The notes under the pieces: model-generated
Seen by the model: only the letters and a program-made list of their open reading frames with translations
Database searches by the model: none
What the model was told of the DNA's origin: nothing
Assembly: GCF_022554085.1 (NCBI RefSeq)
Contig: NZ_JAKFYR010000002.1
Coordinates: forward strand, 186,001 to 250,000
Source of the DNA: Rhodococcus sp. CH91
GTDB taxonomy: Bacteria; Actinomycetota; Actinomycetes; Mycobacteriales; Mycobacteriaceae
Length of the DNA: 64,000 nt
Reading direction: 5' to 3'
Shown: positions 28,676 to 37,739 of the stretch, in pieces
How positions within the stretch are numbered: position 1 is the stretch's first letter
Layout of the letters: the number at the start of each line of letters is the position of its first letter
Translations under genes and position numbers: made by a program

Positions 28676-29110
28676 GTGGCTGTCAAGATCAAGCTCACCC
28701 GTCTCGGCAAGATCCGCAACCCGCAGTACCGCGTCGTCGTCGCGGACTCGCGCACCCGCCGTAACGGCCGGGCCATCGAGACCATCGGCAAGTACCACCC
28801 GAAGGAAGAGCCTTCGCTGATCGAGATCGACTCCGAGCGTGCGCAGTACTGGCTGGGTGTCGGCGCGCAGCCGACCGAGCCGGTCCTCAACCTCTTCAAG
28901 ATCACCGGCGACTGGCAGAAGTTCAAGGGTCTGCCGGGTGCCGAGGGCACGCTGAAGAAGGCGGAGCCGAAGCCCTCCAAGCTCGAGCTGTTCCAGGCCG
29001 CCCTCGCGCAGGCCGAGAACGAGCCGGCCGCCGAGGCCGTCACGCCCAAGAAGAAGAAGGCTGCCAAGGAGGAGGCCGCGGAGGCCGAGTCCACCGAGGC
29101 CGCCGAGTAA
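28676..29110 (+). CDS. rpsP: 30S ribosomal protein S16
   Basis: S16 is a small-subunit assembly protein. The first ~85 residues are typical ([20 protein letters not shown]). A C-terminal extension of about 55 residues rich in Lys, Ala and Glu brings the total to 144 aa, as in other Corynebacteriales. The GTG follows GAAGGAGAACACAGCA. The TAA stop overlaps the khpA ATG by one base. It heads the rpsP-khpA-rimM-trmD operon for ribosome maturation. The 207-bp upstream region holds the ffh terminator and presumably the promoter. Confidence 0.96.
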   Translation: MAVKIKLTRLGKIRNPQYRVVVADSRTRRNGRAIETIGKYHPKEEPSLIEIDSERAQYWLGVGAQPTEPVLNLFKITGDWQKFKGLPGAEGTLKKAEPKPSKLELFQAALAQAENEPAAEAVTPKKKKAAKEEAAEAESTEAAE

Positions 29111-29352
29111 TGAGCGCCGTGGTCGCCGATGCCGTCGAGCATCTCGTTCGTGGAATCGTCGCCCATCCCGACGACGTCCGTGTCGACCTGATCGCAGGTC
29201 GCCGCGGACGCACCGTCGAGGTGCATGTCAACCCCGATGATCTCGGCAAGGTGATCGGCCGGGGCGGACGCACCGCCACCGCTCTGCGGACCCTCGTCAC
29301 CGGTATCGGTGGCCGGGGTATCCGTGTCGACGTCGTCGACACCGACCGTTAG
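29110..29352 (+). CDS. khpA: KH-domain RNA-binding protein KhpA
   Basis: An 80-aa single KH-domain protein (Rv2908c family). The RNA-contact GxxG loop is visible in the segment [16 protein letters not shown] (residues ~44-59). KhpA binds many RNAs and in some Gram-positive bacteria works with KhpB in cell elongation and division. It is translationally coupled to rpsP through a one-base overlap and followed by rimM after 10 bp. Confidence 0.9.
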   Translation: MSAVVADAVEHLVRGIVAHPDDVRVDLIAGRRGRTVEVHVNPDDLGKVIGRGGRTATALRTLVTGIGGRGIRVDVVDTDR

Positions 29353-29362
29353 GCGAGCGAGG

Positions 29363-29950
29363 GTGGAGCTCGTCGTGGGCCGTGTGGTCAAGTCACACGG
29401 CATCAGAGGCGAAGTGGTCGTCGACGTCCGCACCGACGAGCCCGAAGAGCGCTTCGCCGTCGGCGCGGTCCTGCGCGGCCGCAAGCCCCGCGACCAGCAC
29501 CTGCACGACTACACGGTGGAAGCCGCCCGGGAGCATTCCGGGCGGCTTCTGCTGCGTCTGCAGGGCGTCGACGGTCGCGATGCGGCCGACGCGCTGCGTG
29601 GGGTGCTGTTCGTCGTCGACAGTGCCGATCTGCCGCCGTCCGACGACCCGGACGAGTTCTACGACCACGAACTCGAAGGTCTCACCGTGCGGATCGTCGC
29701 GGGACGACCGGACGGGGGAACCGAGGTCGGCACGGTGCGGGAGGTCCTGCACACCGCGGCCGGTGAACTGCTGTCCATCCGGCCGACCGGACAGGATCGT
29801 GCGGAGGTGCTCGTCCCGTTCGTCACCGAGATCGTGCCGACGGTGTCCGTCCGCGAGGGTGTCATCGAGATCGACCCGCCCGAGGGTCTGCTCGACCCCG
29901 ATTTCGGTGAGCCTCCGTCCAAGAAGAAGACGAGCGAGGGGAAGCAGTAG
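29363..29950 (+). CDS. rimM: ribosome maturation factor RimM
   Basis: RimM helps mature the 30S head and binds S19. The 195-aa product has the N-terminal beta-barrel signature [15 protein letters not shown] and a PRC-barrel domain from ~residue 95 ([12 protein letters not shown]). The conserved VPFVTEIVP and [10 protein letters not shown] lie near the C-terminus, followed by a Lys-rich tail. GTG 29363 was preferred over an upstream start at 29309 that lies inside khpA. trmD follows after 3 bp. Confidence 0.92.
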   Translation: MELVVGRVVKSHGIRGEVVVDVRTDEPEERFAVGAVLRGRKPRDQHLHDYTVEAAREHSGRLLLRLQGVDGRDAADALRGVLFVVDSADLPPSDDPDEFYDHELEGLTVRIVAGRPDGGTEVGTVREVLHTAAGELLSIRPTGQDRAEVLVPFVTEIVPTVSVREGVIEIDPPEGLLDPDFGEPPSKKKTSEGKQ

Positions 29951-29953
29951 TCC

Positions 29954-30661
29954 GTGCGACTCGACGTCGTCACCATCTTCCCCGAATATCTCGAACCCCT
30001 GCGTGTCGCGTTGCTCGGCAAGGCGATCGACAAGGGATTGATCTCGGTCGGAGTGCACAACCTGCGCGACTGGACCCACGACGTGCACAAGGCCGTCGAC
30101 GACTCGCCCTACGGCGGCGGGCCGGGCATGGTCATGAAACCCACCGTGTGGGGTCCGGCGCTCGACGACGTCCTGGCAGGACCGGACGGCGAGGCCGACC
30201 CGGAGGTGCTGCTCGTCGTCCCGACTCCCGCGGGGCGCCGATTCGATCAGGCCACGGCGCAACGCTGGTCACAGGAGAAACGGATCGTCTTCGCGTGCGG
30301 TCGCTACGAGGGTATCGACCAGCGTGTTTTCGACGATGCCGCGCGCCGGGTGCGGGTCGAAGAAGTGAGCATCGGCGATTACGTCCTCATCGGGGGTGAG
30401 GTCGCCGTGCTCGTGATGGTCGAGGCGGTGGTGAGGCTGCTTCCCGGAGTCCTCGGCAATCAGCAGTCGCATCAGGAGGATTCGTTCTCCGACGGTCTCC
30501 TCGAAGGGCCGAGTTACACGCGGCCGGCGGTCTGGCGCGAGCTCGAGGTGCCGTCGGTACTGCTGTCCGGTGATCACGCGAAGGTCGCTCGGTGGCGCCA
30601 CGAGCAGTCGCTGGCACGCACGCGCGAGCGCCGCCCCGATCTGCTTCCGCCCGGCGCCTGA
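29954..30661 (+). CDS. trmD: tRNA (guanine37-N1)-methyltransferase TrmD
   Basis: TrmD methylates G37 next to the anticodon, preventing frameshifts. The 235-aa SPOUT enzyme has [11 protein letters not shown] near residues 51-61. The trefoil-knot segments are [24 protein letters not shown] and [11 protein letters not shown] 29954 lies 3 bp after the rimM stop. It ends the rpsP operon and converges on the lipoprotein gene with 21 bp between them. Confidence 0.95.
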   Translation: MRLDVVTIFPEYLEPLRVALLGKAIDKGLISVGVHNLRDWTHDVHKAVDDSPYGGGPGMVMKPTVWGPALDDVLAGPDGEADPEVLLVVPTPAGRRFDQATAQRWSQEKRIVFACGRYEGIDQRVFDDAARRVRVEEVSIGDYVLIGGEVAVLVMVEAVVRLLPGVLGNQQSHQEDSFSDGLLEGPSYTRPAVWRELEVPSVLLSGDHAKVARWRHEQSLARTRERRPDLLPPGA

Positions 30662-30682
30662 CGGTCCGGGCGTCCGCTCGTC

Positions 30683-31666
30683 TCAGCGCTGGTGATCGGT
30701 GCCGAGAATCGTCTCGGCGGCCATGGTCACGGTCTCCCGCGCATGCTGCGCACTACTGTCCGTCGTCGCGTCGTAGAGCGCAGTGTCCGGGAGGAATCCC
30801 GTGCCGTACAGCGGGTCCGATTCGTCGTAGGTGACTTCTTCCCGCGCGGCGATCACCACCACGAACCGGTGGTCCTCGCCGAAGAATCCGGTGGACAGGT
30901 GCAGCCACTCCTCGCCGGGGCAGCACATCCATCCTTGCTTCACCCCGAGATCGGCCGGGTCCACGAGCGCCGAGGGCAGCCCGAAGCGCTGGTCGTAGCC
31001 GTCGACACCCCGGTCGGTGTACTCCGACAGATGTCCCACGATCCGGGCGGCCGCCTGCTCGGTCGCTCCGCTGCTGAGCAGATCGTCGTACCAGGTGAGC
31101 AGATCGGACGCCGTCGTGGTCGTGTTCCACCACCACGACTCCTGATCCGGCGCGGCGGTGCCGGTGAGTGCGTGGCGCTCCGCCACCTCCTCGACGATCT
31201 CGGGACCGCCGTAGGCCTCCCACAACACGGTCGCCGCGCTGTCGTCCGAGGACCGCAGCATCGCGCGGATCAGCTCGTGGTCGTCGTCGGAGACCGATTC
31301 CTGCAGTGCCTGCTGCCGGAGCACTTCCTCGGCGATGAACAGTTTCACGGTCGAGGCCGTCTCGAAGGGCTCGTCCGCGCCGCCGAGGACCCGGGCCCCG
31401 GTTTCACGGTCGAGCACGGCGACGGTGAGTCGTGCTCTTCGGTCGGCGGCGAGTGCGACGGCGGAATCGATGCGGTCGGAGAACCCGGCCGCCCCCACGA
31501 GGATGTCCGGTGAGTCGTCGCGGTCGGAGTCCACGGCGGAGCCGAGTGCGAGCGTCTCGTGGGCGACGGACTGCGGCTGGATCGAATCGCAGCCGGATCC
31601 GACCAGCGCAACAGCCACGAACAGCATCATCGCGCCCGATCGTGCGCGCCCGCGCCTGCACTTCAT
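30683..31666 (-). CDS. LppW-type lipoprotein with beta-lactamase-like fold
   Basis: A 327-aa secreted lipoprotein. A basic N-terminus and hydrophobic helix are followed by a lipobox ending VGSGC, with the lipidated Cys at residue 26. The rest looks like a class A beta-lactamase/serine hydrolase. SxxK is seen as S105-T-V-K108. The usual SDN is changed to SDD at 140-142, and the KTG motif to KQG at 243-245. The family position (Rv2905 lppW, next to trmD) agrees. The altered motifs suggest weak or no beta-lactamase activity, so it may be a peptidoglycan-linked esterase/peptidase or a binding protein. Confidence 0.8.
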   Translation of the reverse strand: MKCRRGRARSGAMMLFVAVALVGSGCDSIQPQSVAHETLALGSAVDSDRDDSPDILVGAAGFSDRIDSAVALAADRRARLTVAVLDRETGARVLGGADEPFETASTVKLFIAEEVLRQQALQESVSDDDHELIRAMLRSSDDSAATVLWEAYGGPEIVEEVAERHALTGTAAPDQESWWWNTTTTASDLLTWYDDLLSSGATEQAAARIVGHLSEYTDRGVDGYDQRFGLPSALVDPADLGVKQGWMCCPGEEWLHLSTGFFGEDHRFVVVIAAREEVTYDESDPLYGTGFLPDTALYDATTDSSAQHARETVTMAAETILGTDHQR

Positions 31667-31786
31667 CTTCGGCTCCTGTGTTCCATTGTGCTGTGGACAC
31701 TAGCGTCGGCGCACGGGGGAGGACCGCCGGGGGACGCGTGCGGCCACAGGGGCAGCTGTGGAAGGGCAACTGTAGGGTCGTTCGAC

Positions 31787-34162
31787 GTGACGACCGAACT
31801 CGACACCGTGAACCGGCGGATCGCCCAGGAACTCGACGTCCGCGAACATCAGGTCGCTGCGGCGGTGGCCCTGCTCGACGGGGGCGCGACCGTGCCGTTC
31901 GTCGCGCGCTACCGCAAGGAGGCGACCGGCGGACTCGACGACGCCCAACTGCGTACCCTCGAGGAACGCCTCCGCTATCTGCGCGAACTCGACGAGCGCC
32001 GTGCCGCGATCCTCGAATCGATCGAGGCTCAGGGCAAGCTGGACGACGCACTGCGCGGGCAGATCATGGTCGCCGAGACCAAAGCCCGCCTCGAGGACAT
32101 CTATCTCCCGTTCAAGCCCAAGCGCCGCACGAAGGCCCAGATCGCGCGGGAAGCCGGGCACGAACCCGTCGCCGACGCGCTGATCGGCGATCCCACCACG
32201 GATCCCACAGGATTCACCTCCGAGCAACTCGACGGCGCCCGGGCGATCCTCGTCGAGCGGTTCGCCGAGGACGCGGACCTCGTCGGCGAGCTCCGCGAGG
32301 CCATGTGGACGCGCGGGAAGGTGACCTCCACCGTGCGTGCCGGCAAGGCGAACGACGGCGCGAAGTTCTCCGACTACTTCGAGTTCTCGGAACCGTTCAC
32401 CGACCTCCCCTCGCACCGCATCCTCGCGCTCCTGCGCGGCGAGAAGGAGGAGGTGCTCTCGCTGTCCTTCGACCCCGAGACGGACGAGCCCGTCCCCGGT
32501 GAGCGCAGCTACTACGAGGGGCGGATCGCGACTCGCTTCGGTATCGCCGACCAGGGACGCGCGGCGGACACATGGCTGCTCGACACCGTGCGGTGGGCGT
32601 GGCGCACCAAACTGCAGATGTCGCTCGCGCTCGACATCAGGATGCGGTTGCGGCAGTCGGCGGAGAAGGACGCGGTCGACGTGTTCGCCGCGAACCTCAA
32701 GGATCTGCTGCTCGCGGCGCCGGCCGGAACGCGGCCCACGATGGGCCTCGACCCGGGCTACCGGACGGGGACGAAGGTCGCGGTCGTCGACGGCACCGGC
32801 AAGGTCGTCGACCACACCACCATCTACCCTCACCAGCCGCACAACAAGCGGGACGAGGCCCTCGCCGTCCTCGCGGCGCTCGTCGCGCGGCACGGCGTCG
32901 AGCTGATCGCGATCGGAAACGGCACGGCTTCGCGTGAAACCGACGCCCTCGCTGCCGAACTCGTGTCCCTGGCCCGAATTCCCGGCCTGACGAAGATCGT
33001 CGTGTCCGAGGCCGGCGCGTCCGTCTACTCCGCGTCGGAATACGCGACGAAGGAACTTCCGGACCTCGACGTGTCCATCCGGGGCGCGGTCTCCATCGCC
33101 CGCCGCCTACAGGATCCCCTCGCCGAGCTCGTCAAGATCGACCCGAAGTCGATCGGTGTCGGCCAGTACCAGCACGACGTCTCGGAGACGATGCTCGCGC
33201 GCTCGCTCGGCGCGGTGGTCGAGGACGCGGTGAACGCCGTCGGTGTCGACGTGAACACGGCCTCGGTACCGCTGCTGTCCCGGGTCTCCGGCATCACCGG
33301 CTCGCTCGCAGAGAGCATCGTCGCCCACCGCGACCAGCACGGTCCGTTCCGGGCGCGCACCGCGCTGAAGGACGTGTCGCGTCTGGGCCCGAAGGCGTTC
33401 GAACAGTGCGCGGGCTTCCTGCGCATCCCCAACGGTGACGACCCGCTCGACGCCTCCGCCGTGCACCCCGAGGCGTATCCGGTGGTGCGCCGGATCGTCG
33501 ACCGCACCGGCAGCAGTGTGCGCGACCTTCTCGGCAACACCGCGACCCTGCGGAAGCTGCGACCGGACGAGTTCGCCGACGACCGGTTCGGTGTTCCGAC
33601 GGTGACGGACATCATCTCCGAGCTCGAGAAGCCCGGCCGCGACCCGCGTCCCGAGTTCCGGACTGCGACCTTCGCCGCGGGGGTCGAGAAGGTCGCGGAC
33701 CTGAAGCCGGGCATGGTGCTCGAGGGCGTGGTGACCAATGTGGCGGCCTTCGGCGCGTTCGTCGACGTGGGAGTGCATCAGGACGGCCTCGTGCACGTCT
33801 CCGCCATGTCGCGCAGCTTCGTGAAGGACCCGCACGACGTCGTCCGTTCCGGTGAGGTCGTCAAGGTGAAGGTCCTCGAGGTGGATGTCGCCCGCCAGCG
33901 CATCGGCCTGACGCTGCGACTCGACGACGAGCTGCCCGCCGCGGACGCCGACAGGTCCGGTGGCCCTTCGCGCGGGAACGGACGTCGTCCGGGGAACAAG
34001 GCCGCCGGCGGGCGGGACCGGAACGGCCAGGGCGGCCGTGCCCAACAGGGCCGCGGAGGCGACCGTGCACAACAGGGCCGCGGAAGCGACCGGCGTTCCG
34101 GCCCGGCCGCGTCGGGATCGATGGCCGACGCTCTGCGCCGCGCCGGGTTCGGCAACAACTAG
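31787..34162 (+). CDS. Tex-family S1 RNA-binding protein
   Basis: A 791-aa homologue of the transcription accessory protein Tex. In order it has the N-terminal helical Tex domain, a YqgF/RNase H-like domain (segment TMGLDPGYRTGTKVAVVDGTG), helix-hairpin-helix repeats (LLSRVSGITGSLAESIV), and a C-terminal S1 domain (LKPGMVLEGVVTNVAAFGAF). A ~60-residue tail rich in Gly, Arg and Gln (RGRG-like) follows and may bind nucleic acid. Tex affects transcription and RNA processing in several bacteria. GTG 31787 was chosen because the conserved start (TTELDTVNRRIAQEL) begins there; the upstream open frame overlaps the divergent lipoprotein gene. Confidence 0.92.
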   Translation: MTTELDTVNRRIAQELDVREHQVAAAVALLDGGATVPFVARYRKEATGGLDDAQLRTLEERLRYLRELDERRAAILESIEAQGKLDDALRGQIMVAETKARLEDIYLPFKPKRRTKAQIAREAGHEPVADALIGDPTTDPTGFTSEQLDGARAILVERFAEDADLVGELREAMWTRGKVTSTVRAGKANDGAKFSDYFEFSEPFTDLPSHRILALLRGEKEEVLSLSFDPETDEPVPGERSYYEGRIATRFGIADQGRAADTWLLDTVRWAWRTKLQMSLALDIRMRLRQSAEKDAVDVFAANLKDLLLAAPAGTRPTMGLDPGYRTGTKVAVVDGTGKVVDHTTIYPHQPHNKRDEALAVLAALVARHGVELIAIGNGTASRETDALAAELVSLARIPGLTKIVVSEAGASVYSASEYATKELPDLDVSIRGAVSIARRLQDPLAELVKIDPKSIGVGQYQHDVSETMLARSLGAVVEDAVNAVGVDVNTASVPLLSRVSGITGSLAESIVAHRDQHGPFRARTALKDVSRLGPKAFEQCAGFLRIPNGDDPLDASAVHPEAYPVVRRIVDRTGSSVRDLLGNTATLRKLRPDEFADDRFGVPTVTDIISELEKPGRDPRPEFRTATFAAGVEKVADLKPGMVLEGVVTNVAAFGAFVDVGVHQDGLVHVSAMSRSFVKDPHDVVRSGEVVKVKVLEVDVARQRIGLTLRLDDELPAADADRSGGPSRGNGRRPGNKAAGGRDRNGQGGRAQQGRGGDRAQQGRGSDRRSGPAASGSMADALRRAGFGNN

Positions 34163-34166
34163 CGGA

Positions 34167-34190
34167 GGTCCCCGGCCGCGGCCGGGGACC
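34167..34190 (+). terminator. terminator hairpin after tex
   Basis: An 11-bp GC stem (34167-34177 with 34180-34190), about 10 bp in practice with a GCGC turn, lies 4 bp after the tex stop. Confidence 0.65.
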
Positions 34191-34280
34191 CCGGCCCGGC
34201 CGGCGCGAAGTGCACCGGATCTCGCGCCTGTGCCTGCGATGCTGTGAGCATGAACTCCACGGTGGCAGGGTGATGCGGCG

Positions 34281-35186
34281 ATGCTGAGCTGGTTCCGCCG
34301 CGAGATCGTCGACCAAGGGCACCTGCCGATGCTGTTCTTCCTGATCGGCTTCGTGCTCGCGTTCGCTTTCATCCGGATCAGCGTGCGGTTGATCCGTGCG
34401 CAGGTCCGGTGGTGGCCCGGGAACATCACTCCCGGCGGGCAGCACGTGCACCATGTGGTGTTCGGCGTGGTCATGATGGTGATCGCCGGTGGGGGATTGA
34501 TCGCGATCTCCGAGGACGGGAACCGTATCGGTGCCACCGTCCTGGCGACACTGTTCGGTATCGGTGCCGCGCTGACCCTCGACGAGTTCGCGTTGATCTT
34601 CTATCTGAACGACGTGTACTGGGAGGAACAGGGGAGGGTGTCGGTCGACGCCGTCTTCGTCGCGATCGCGGTGACGGGGATGTGGTTGCTCGGGCTCCGC
34701 CCTTTCGAACTCGGTGACACGGAGAACTTCGACGACGCCGGAGATCGGGTGCAGCGTGCAGGACTCGTCGTGGCGGTGCTCGTGAATCTCGTCCTCGCCG
34801 CCATCGTCCTCGCGAAAGGCAAGATCTGGACCGGGCTCGTGGGGTTGTTCGTCGTCCCTCTGCTGTGGGTGGGCGCGATCAGGCTCTCCCGGCCCGGGGC
34901 GCCCTGGGCGCGCTGGCGGTATGCAGAGCGGCCGCGGCGGATGAGGCGGGCTGTCGCGCGGGAGCGCCGCCTGCGCCGTCCGGTGATCCGCGCCAAGATC
35001 TTCGTGCAGGACCTGATCGCGGGATCGCCGGATCTCGAGACCGTGCGGGGCAGCGTGGAGCATTCGCGGACCGCGGCCGAAGCCGAATTGGACCGGCGGG
35101 TGCGCCCGGCCCCGCCGCCGATTTCTTCGATCGGCGCTCCGTCTGGCACAATGGACGGGTTGCCCCGTTCGGGCACGCCTACCTGA
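34281..35186 (+). CDS. integral membrane protein of unknown function
   Basis: A 301-aa protein whose family I do not recognise. It has about six hydrophobic segments (near residues 15-37, 55-75, 85-112, 122-140, 152-172 and 178-195). A His-rich loop ([12 protein letters not shown]) lies between the first two helices and a conserved-looking acidic stretch [16 protein letters not shown] in the third. The C-terminal ~105 residues are basic, cytoplasmic and disordered at the end. The HVHH and DEF motifs could form a metal site, but that is a guess. The 3' end overlaps the likely promoter region of rplS, which starts 83 bp later. Confidence 0.7.
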   Translation: MLSWFRREIVDQGHLPMLFFLIGFVLAFAFIRISVRLIRAQVRWWPGNITPGGQHVHHVVFGVVMMVIAGGGLIAISEDGNRIGATVLATLFGIGAALTLDEFALIFYLNDVYWEEQGRVSVDAVFVAIAVTGMWLLGLRPFELGDTENFDDAGDRVQRAGLVVAVLVNLVLAAIVLAKGKIWTGLVGLFVVPLLWVGAIRLSRPGAPWARWRYAERPRRMRRAVARERRLRRPVIRAKIFVQDLIAGSPDLETVRGSVEHSRTAAEAELDRRVRPAPPPISSIGAPSGTMDGLPRSGTPT

Positions 35187-35269
35187 CCTGGGCACGAACC
35201 GGTCGAGCCCGCCACACGGCGGTCGCCGCCAGGTTCCTCTGCTCGAGCGAACAAGAGGATGAACAACCG

Positions 35270-35611
35270 ATGAACACCCTGGACTTTCTGGACGCCAAGT
35301 CGCTGCGCGACGATATCCCGGACTTCCGTCCCGGCGACACTCTCGATGTGCACGTCAAGGTCATCGAGGGCAGCAAGGAGCGCGTGCAGGTCTTCAAGGG
35401 CGTCGTGATCCGGCGTCAGGGCGGCGGCATCCGCGAGACCTTCACCGTCCGCAAGGTTTCCTTCGGCGTGGGCGTGGAGCGTACCTTCCCGGTGCACAGC
35501 CCCAACCTTGCGAAGATCGACGTGCTGACCCGTGGCGACGTCCGTCGCGCGAAGCTCTACTACCTGCGTGAGCTGCGCGGCAAGGCTGCCAAGATCAAGG
35601 AGAAGCGCTGA
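35270..35611 (+). CDS. rplS: 50S ribosomal protein L19
   Basis: L19 sits at the subunit interface of the ribosome. The 113-aa protein matches the family throughout ([32 protein letters not shown]). ATG 35270 starts [19 protein letters not shown]; a second ATG at 35259 is out of frame. The ribosome site is AAGAGGA. A strong terminator follows and lepB is next, the same order as Rv2904c-Rv2903c. Confidence 0.96.
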   Translation: MNTLDFLDAKSLRDDIPDFRPGDTLDVHVKVIEGSKERVQVFKGVVIRRQGGGIRETFTVRKVSFGVGVERTFPVHSPNLAKIDVLTRGDVRRAKLYYLRELRGKAAKIKEKR

Positions 35612-35637
35612 TCTTCGGCTGCTGACCCCAGCGTCGT

Positions 35638-35673
35638 ACGACCCGGCCCGGACCTGTGTCCGGGCCGGGTCGT
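35638..35673 (+). terminator. terminator after rplS
   Basis: A perfect 15-bp stem (35638-35652 with 35659-35673) with a 6-nt loop is followed by CGCTTTC. It lies 26 bp after the rplS stop. Confidence 0.85.
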
Positions 35674-35759
35674 CGCTTTCGTGGGGATCTCCCGGCATCC
35701 GGAGCGGGTGGGTGCTCGTCCTCGGCAGTCCGCCTCGAGGCAGACGCTAGTCTGTCGAG

Positions 35760-36605
35760 GTGGCAGATTCCCCGCACGAACCGACGGACCCGGATACGAA
35801 CCGTGGTGATCGTCGAGGACAGGCTCGGAGCGACCGGGCCGACGGCGCACATCACCGGCGCGAGGACCCCGCGATCAGTGGTACGGCGGCGAAGGAGAAG
35901 AAGCAGAAGTCCTTCTGGCGCGAACTGCCGATTCTGCTCGTCGTCGCCCTCGCTCTGAGTTTTCTGCTGCAGACCTTCGTCGCGCGCGTCTATCTCATCC
36001 CGTCCGAGTCGATGGAGCCGACGCTGCACGGCTGCCCGGGTTGCACCGGCGATCGTATCGTCGTGGAGAAGGTCGGATATCTCTTCACCGATCCCCGTCC
36101 GGGCGACGTCGTCGTCTTCGAGGGGCCGGATTCGTGGTCGGAGGGGTACACCTCGACCCGCTCGGACAATGTCGTCCTGCGTGGACTGCAGGAACTCGGC
36201 TCGCTCGTCGGGGTCGTCCCTCCCGACGAGAACGATCTCGTCAAGCGCGTGATCGCGGTGGGCGGACAGACCGTCGAATGCTGCGACGACCAGGGACGTG
36301 TCCTCGTCGACGGTGTTCCGCTCGACGAGCCGTACGTGACCATGGACTATCCGTTCACGCCCGGCGTCCTCACCTGCGATACGGAGGTGCCCTCCGGACG
36401 GTGCTTCGGACCGATCACGGTTCCCGAAGGCCACGTCTGGGTCATGGGGGACAACCGGAGCAACTCCGCCGACTCCCGCTATCACGTGGGCGACGAGAAC
36501 CAGGGCACCATCCCGGTCGAGAACATCATCGGAAAAGCCCGCTTCATCGTGCTGCCTCCCGGCCGGTGGGGCACGATCGACTCCCCGGAGATCCTCCCCT
36601 CGTGA
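35760..36605 (+). CDS. lepB: signal peptidase I
   Basis: LepB cleaves signal peptides from exported proteins on the outer face of the membrane. The 281-aa product has a charged cytoplasmic N-terminus (~52 residues) and one transmembrane helix (~56-76). The catalytic Ser lies in [11 protein letters not shown] near residue 84. The catalytic Lys is in [11 protein letters not shown] near 162, and the conserved [12 protein letters not shown] is near 230. It has four extra Cys (GCPGCTGD and ECCDDQ), possibly disulphide-forming. The GTG start matches the homologues in layout. The stop overlaps the rnhB GTG (GTGA). Confidence 0.94.
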   Translation: MADSPHEPTDPDTNRGDRRGQARSDRADGAHHRREDPAISGTAAKEKKQKSFWRELPILLVVALALSFLLQTFVARVYLIPSESMEPTLHGCPGCTGDRIVVEKVGYLFTDPRPGDVVVFEGPDSWSEGYTSTRSDNVVLRGLQELGSLVGVVPPDENDLVKRVIAVGGQTVECCDDQGRVLVDGVPLDEPYVTMDYPFTPGVLTCDTEVPSGRCFGPITVPEGHVWVMGDNRSNSADSRYHVGDENQGTIPVENIIGKARFIVLPPGRWGTIDSPEILPS

Positions 36606-37381
36606 CTGCGTGGCCCCCGCGACCTGTGATCCGGCGATCCTCGGGACTGCGGACGATGGAATCGGCGCTCGTGCGATGCGGTCTCGGTCCGGTCGCGGGT
36701 GTCGACGAAGCCGGTCGGGGAGCGTGCGCCGGCCCGCTCGTCGTCGCCGCGTGCATGCTCGGGGCCAGACCCCACGCCTCGCTCGATCGCCTCGACGACT
36801 CCAAGAAGCTCACCGAACGCACGCGCGAGGAACTGTATTCGGTGATCGTGCGACGCGCCGTGGCGTGGAGTGTGGTGGTGATTCCGGCTCCGGAGGTCGA
36901 CGCGATCGGCATCCACGTCGCGAACATCGAGGGGATGCGCCGCGCTGTCGCAGGATTGTCGACCCCGCCGGGCTACGTGCTCACCGACGGATTCCGGGTG
37001 CCCGGTCTGCCGGCGCCGTCCCTGCCGGTGATCGGGGGCGATGCCGCAGCCGCGTGCATCGCCGCGGCCAGTGTGCTGGCGAAGGTCACACGCGATCGCA
37101 TGATGGTCGAACTCGACCGGGAGATACCGGAGTACGGTTTCGCAGTACACAAGGGTTACAGCACCCCGACGCACATGGCGGCGCTGGCGGAGCACGGCGC
37201 ATCGCCGCATCATCGGCGTTCGTGGGCCAACGTGCGCTCGGTGTGCGGAGTTCCCGGCGTCCGGCGGAGATTGTTCGCCGACGACGGAGGGCGTCGATTG
37301 TTCACCGACGACGGAGGGCGTCGATTGTTCACCGACGACGGAGGGCGTCGATTGTTCACCGACGAGGCCGATGCGGGATGA
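36602..37381 (+). CDS. rnhB: ribonuclease HII with repeat-bearing C-terminus
   Basis: RNase HII cuts RNA-DNA hybrids and removes single ribonucleotides from DNA. The 259-aa product has the catalytic [13 protein letters not shown] motif near residues 38-50, [11 protein letters not shown] near 64-74, and later acidic residues in a VLTDGF segment. The core ends near [14 protein letters not shown]. It then carries a C-terminal tail made of four copies of RRLFxDDGG, encoded by a 27-bp tandem repeat, which is not a family feature. GTG 36602 is coupled to the lepB stop. DUF2469 follows after 37 bp. Confidence 0.93.
   Translation: MTAWPPRPVIRRSSGLRTMESALVRCGLGPVAGVDEAGRGACAGPLVVAACMLGARPHASLDRLDDSKKLTERTREELYSVIVRRAVAWSVVVIPAPEVDAIGIHVANIEGMRRAVAGLSTPPGYVLTDGFRVPGLPAPSLPVIGGDAAAACIAAASVLAKVTRDRMMVELDREIPEYGFAVHKGYSTPTHMAALAEHGASPHHRRSWANVRSVCGVPGVRRRLFADDGGRRLFTDDGGRRLFTDDGGRRLFTDEADAG
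37269..37376 (+). repeat. 27-bp tandem repeat in the rnhB 3' end
   Basis: Units start with GATTGTTC at 37269, 37296, 37323 and 37350, exactly 27 bp apart. The second and third units are identical, the first has a small change (GCC for ACC), and the fourth diverges after the first 15 bp. Each unit encodes nine residues, so copy-number change keeps the frame. Confidence 0.92.
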
Positions 37382-37418
37382 TTGCAGGACACACCAGATT
37401 GGGAGGACACCGAGACCG

Positions 37419-37733
37419 ATGAGTGCCGAGGATCTCGAGAAGTACGAAACCGAGATGGAGCTCTCGCTGTACAGGGAGTACCGGGACATCGTCGGTCAGT
37501 TCGCGTACGTCGTGGAGACCGAACGCCGGTTCTACCTGGCGAATGCGGTCGAACTGCTGCCGCACAACGCCAACGGCGAGGTGTACTTCGAAGTACGGAT
37601 GTCCGACGCCTGGGTGTGGGATATGTACCGGCCGGCGCGTTTCGTCAAACACGTCCGGGTCATCACCTTCAAGGACGTCAACATCGAGGAGCTGGACAAA
37701 CCCGAGCTGCGGTTGCCCGACAAGCTGGGGTGA
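37419..37733 (+). CDS. DUF2469 family protein
   Basis: A 104-aa acidic protein (MSAEDLEKYETEMELSLYRE...) of the DUF2469 family, which is confined to actinobacteria and found next to rnhB (Rv2901c). The central part has many aromatic residues (VWDMYRPARFVKHVRV). The function is unknown. ATG 37419 was chosen over the upstream in-frame start at 37371 because the conserved sequence begins here and a GGGAGGA site lies upstream. It converges on the ABC operon with only 6 bp between stops. Confidence 0.88.
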   Translation: MSAEDLEKYETEMELSLYREYRDIVGQFAYVVETERRFYLANAVELLPHNANGEVYFEVRMSDAWVWDMYRPARFVKHVRVITFKDVNIEELDKPELRLPDKLG

Positions 37734-37739
37734 ACCGCG

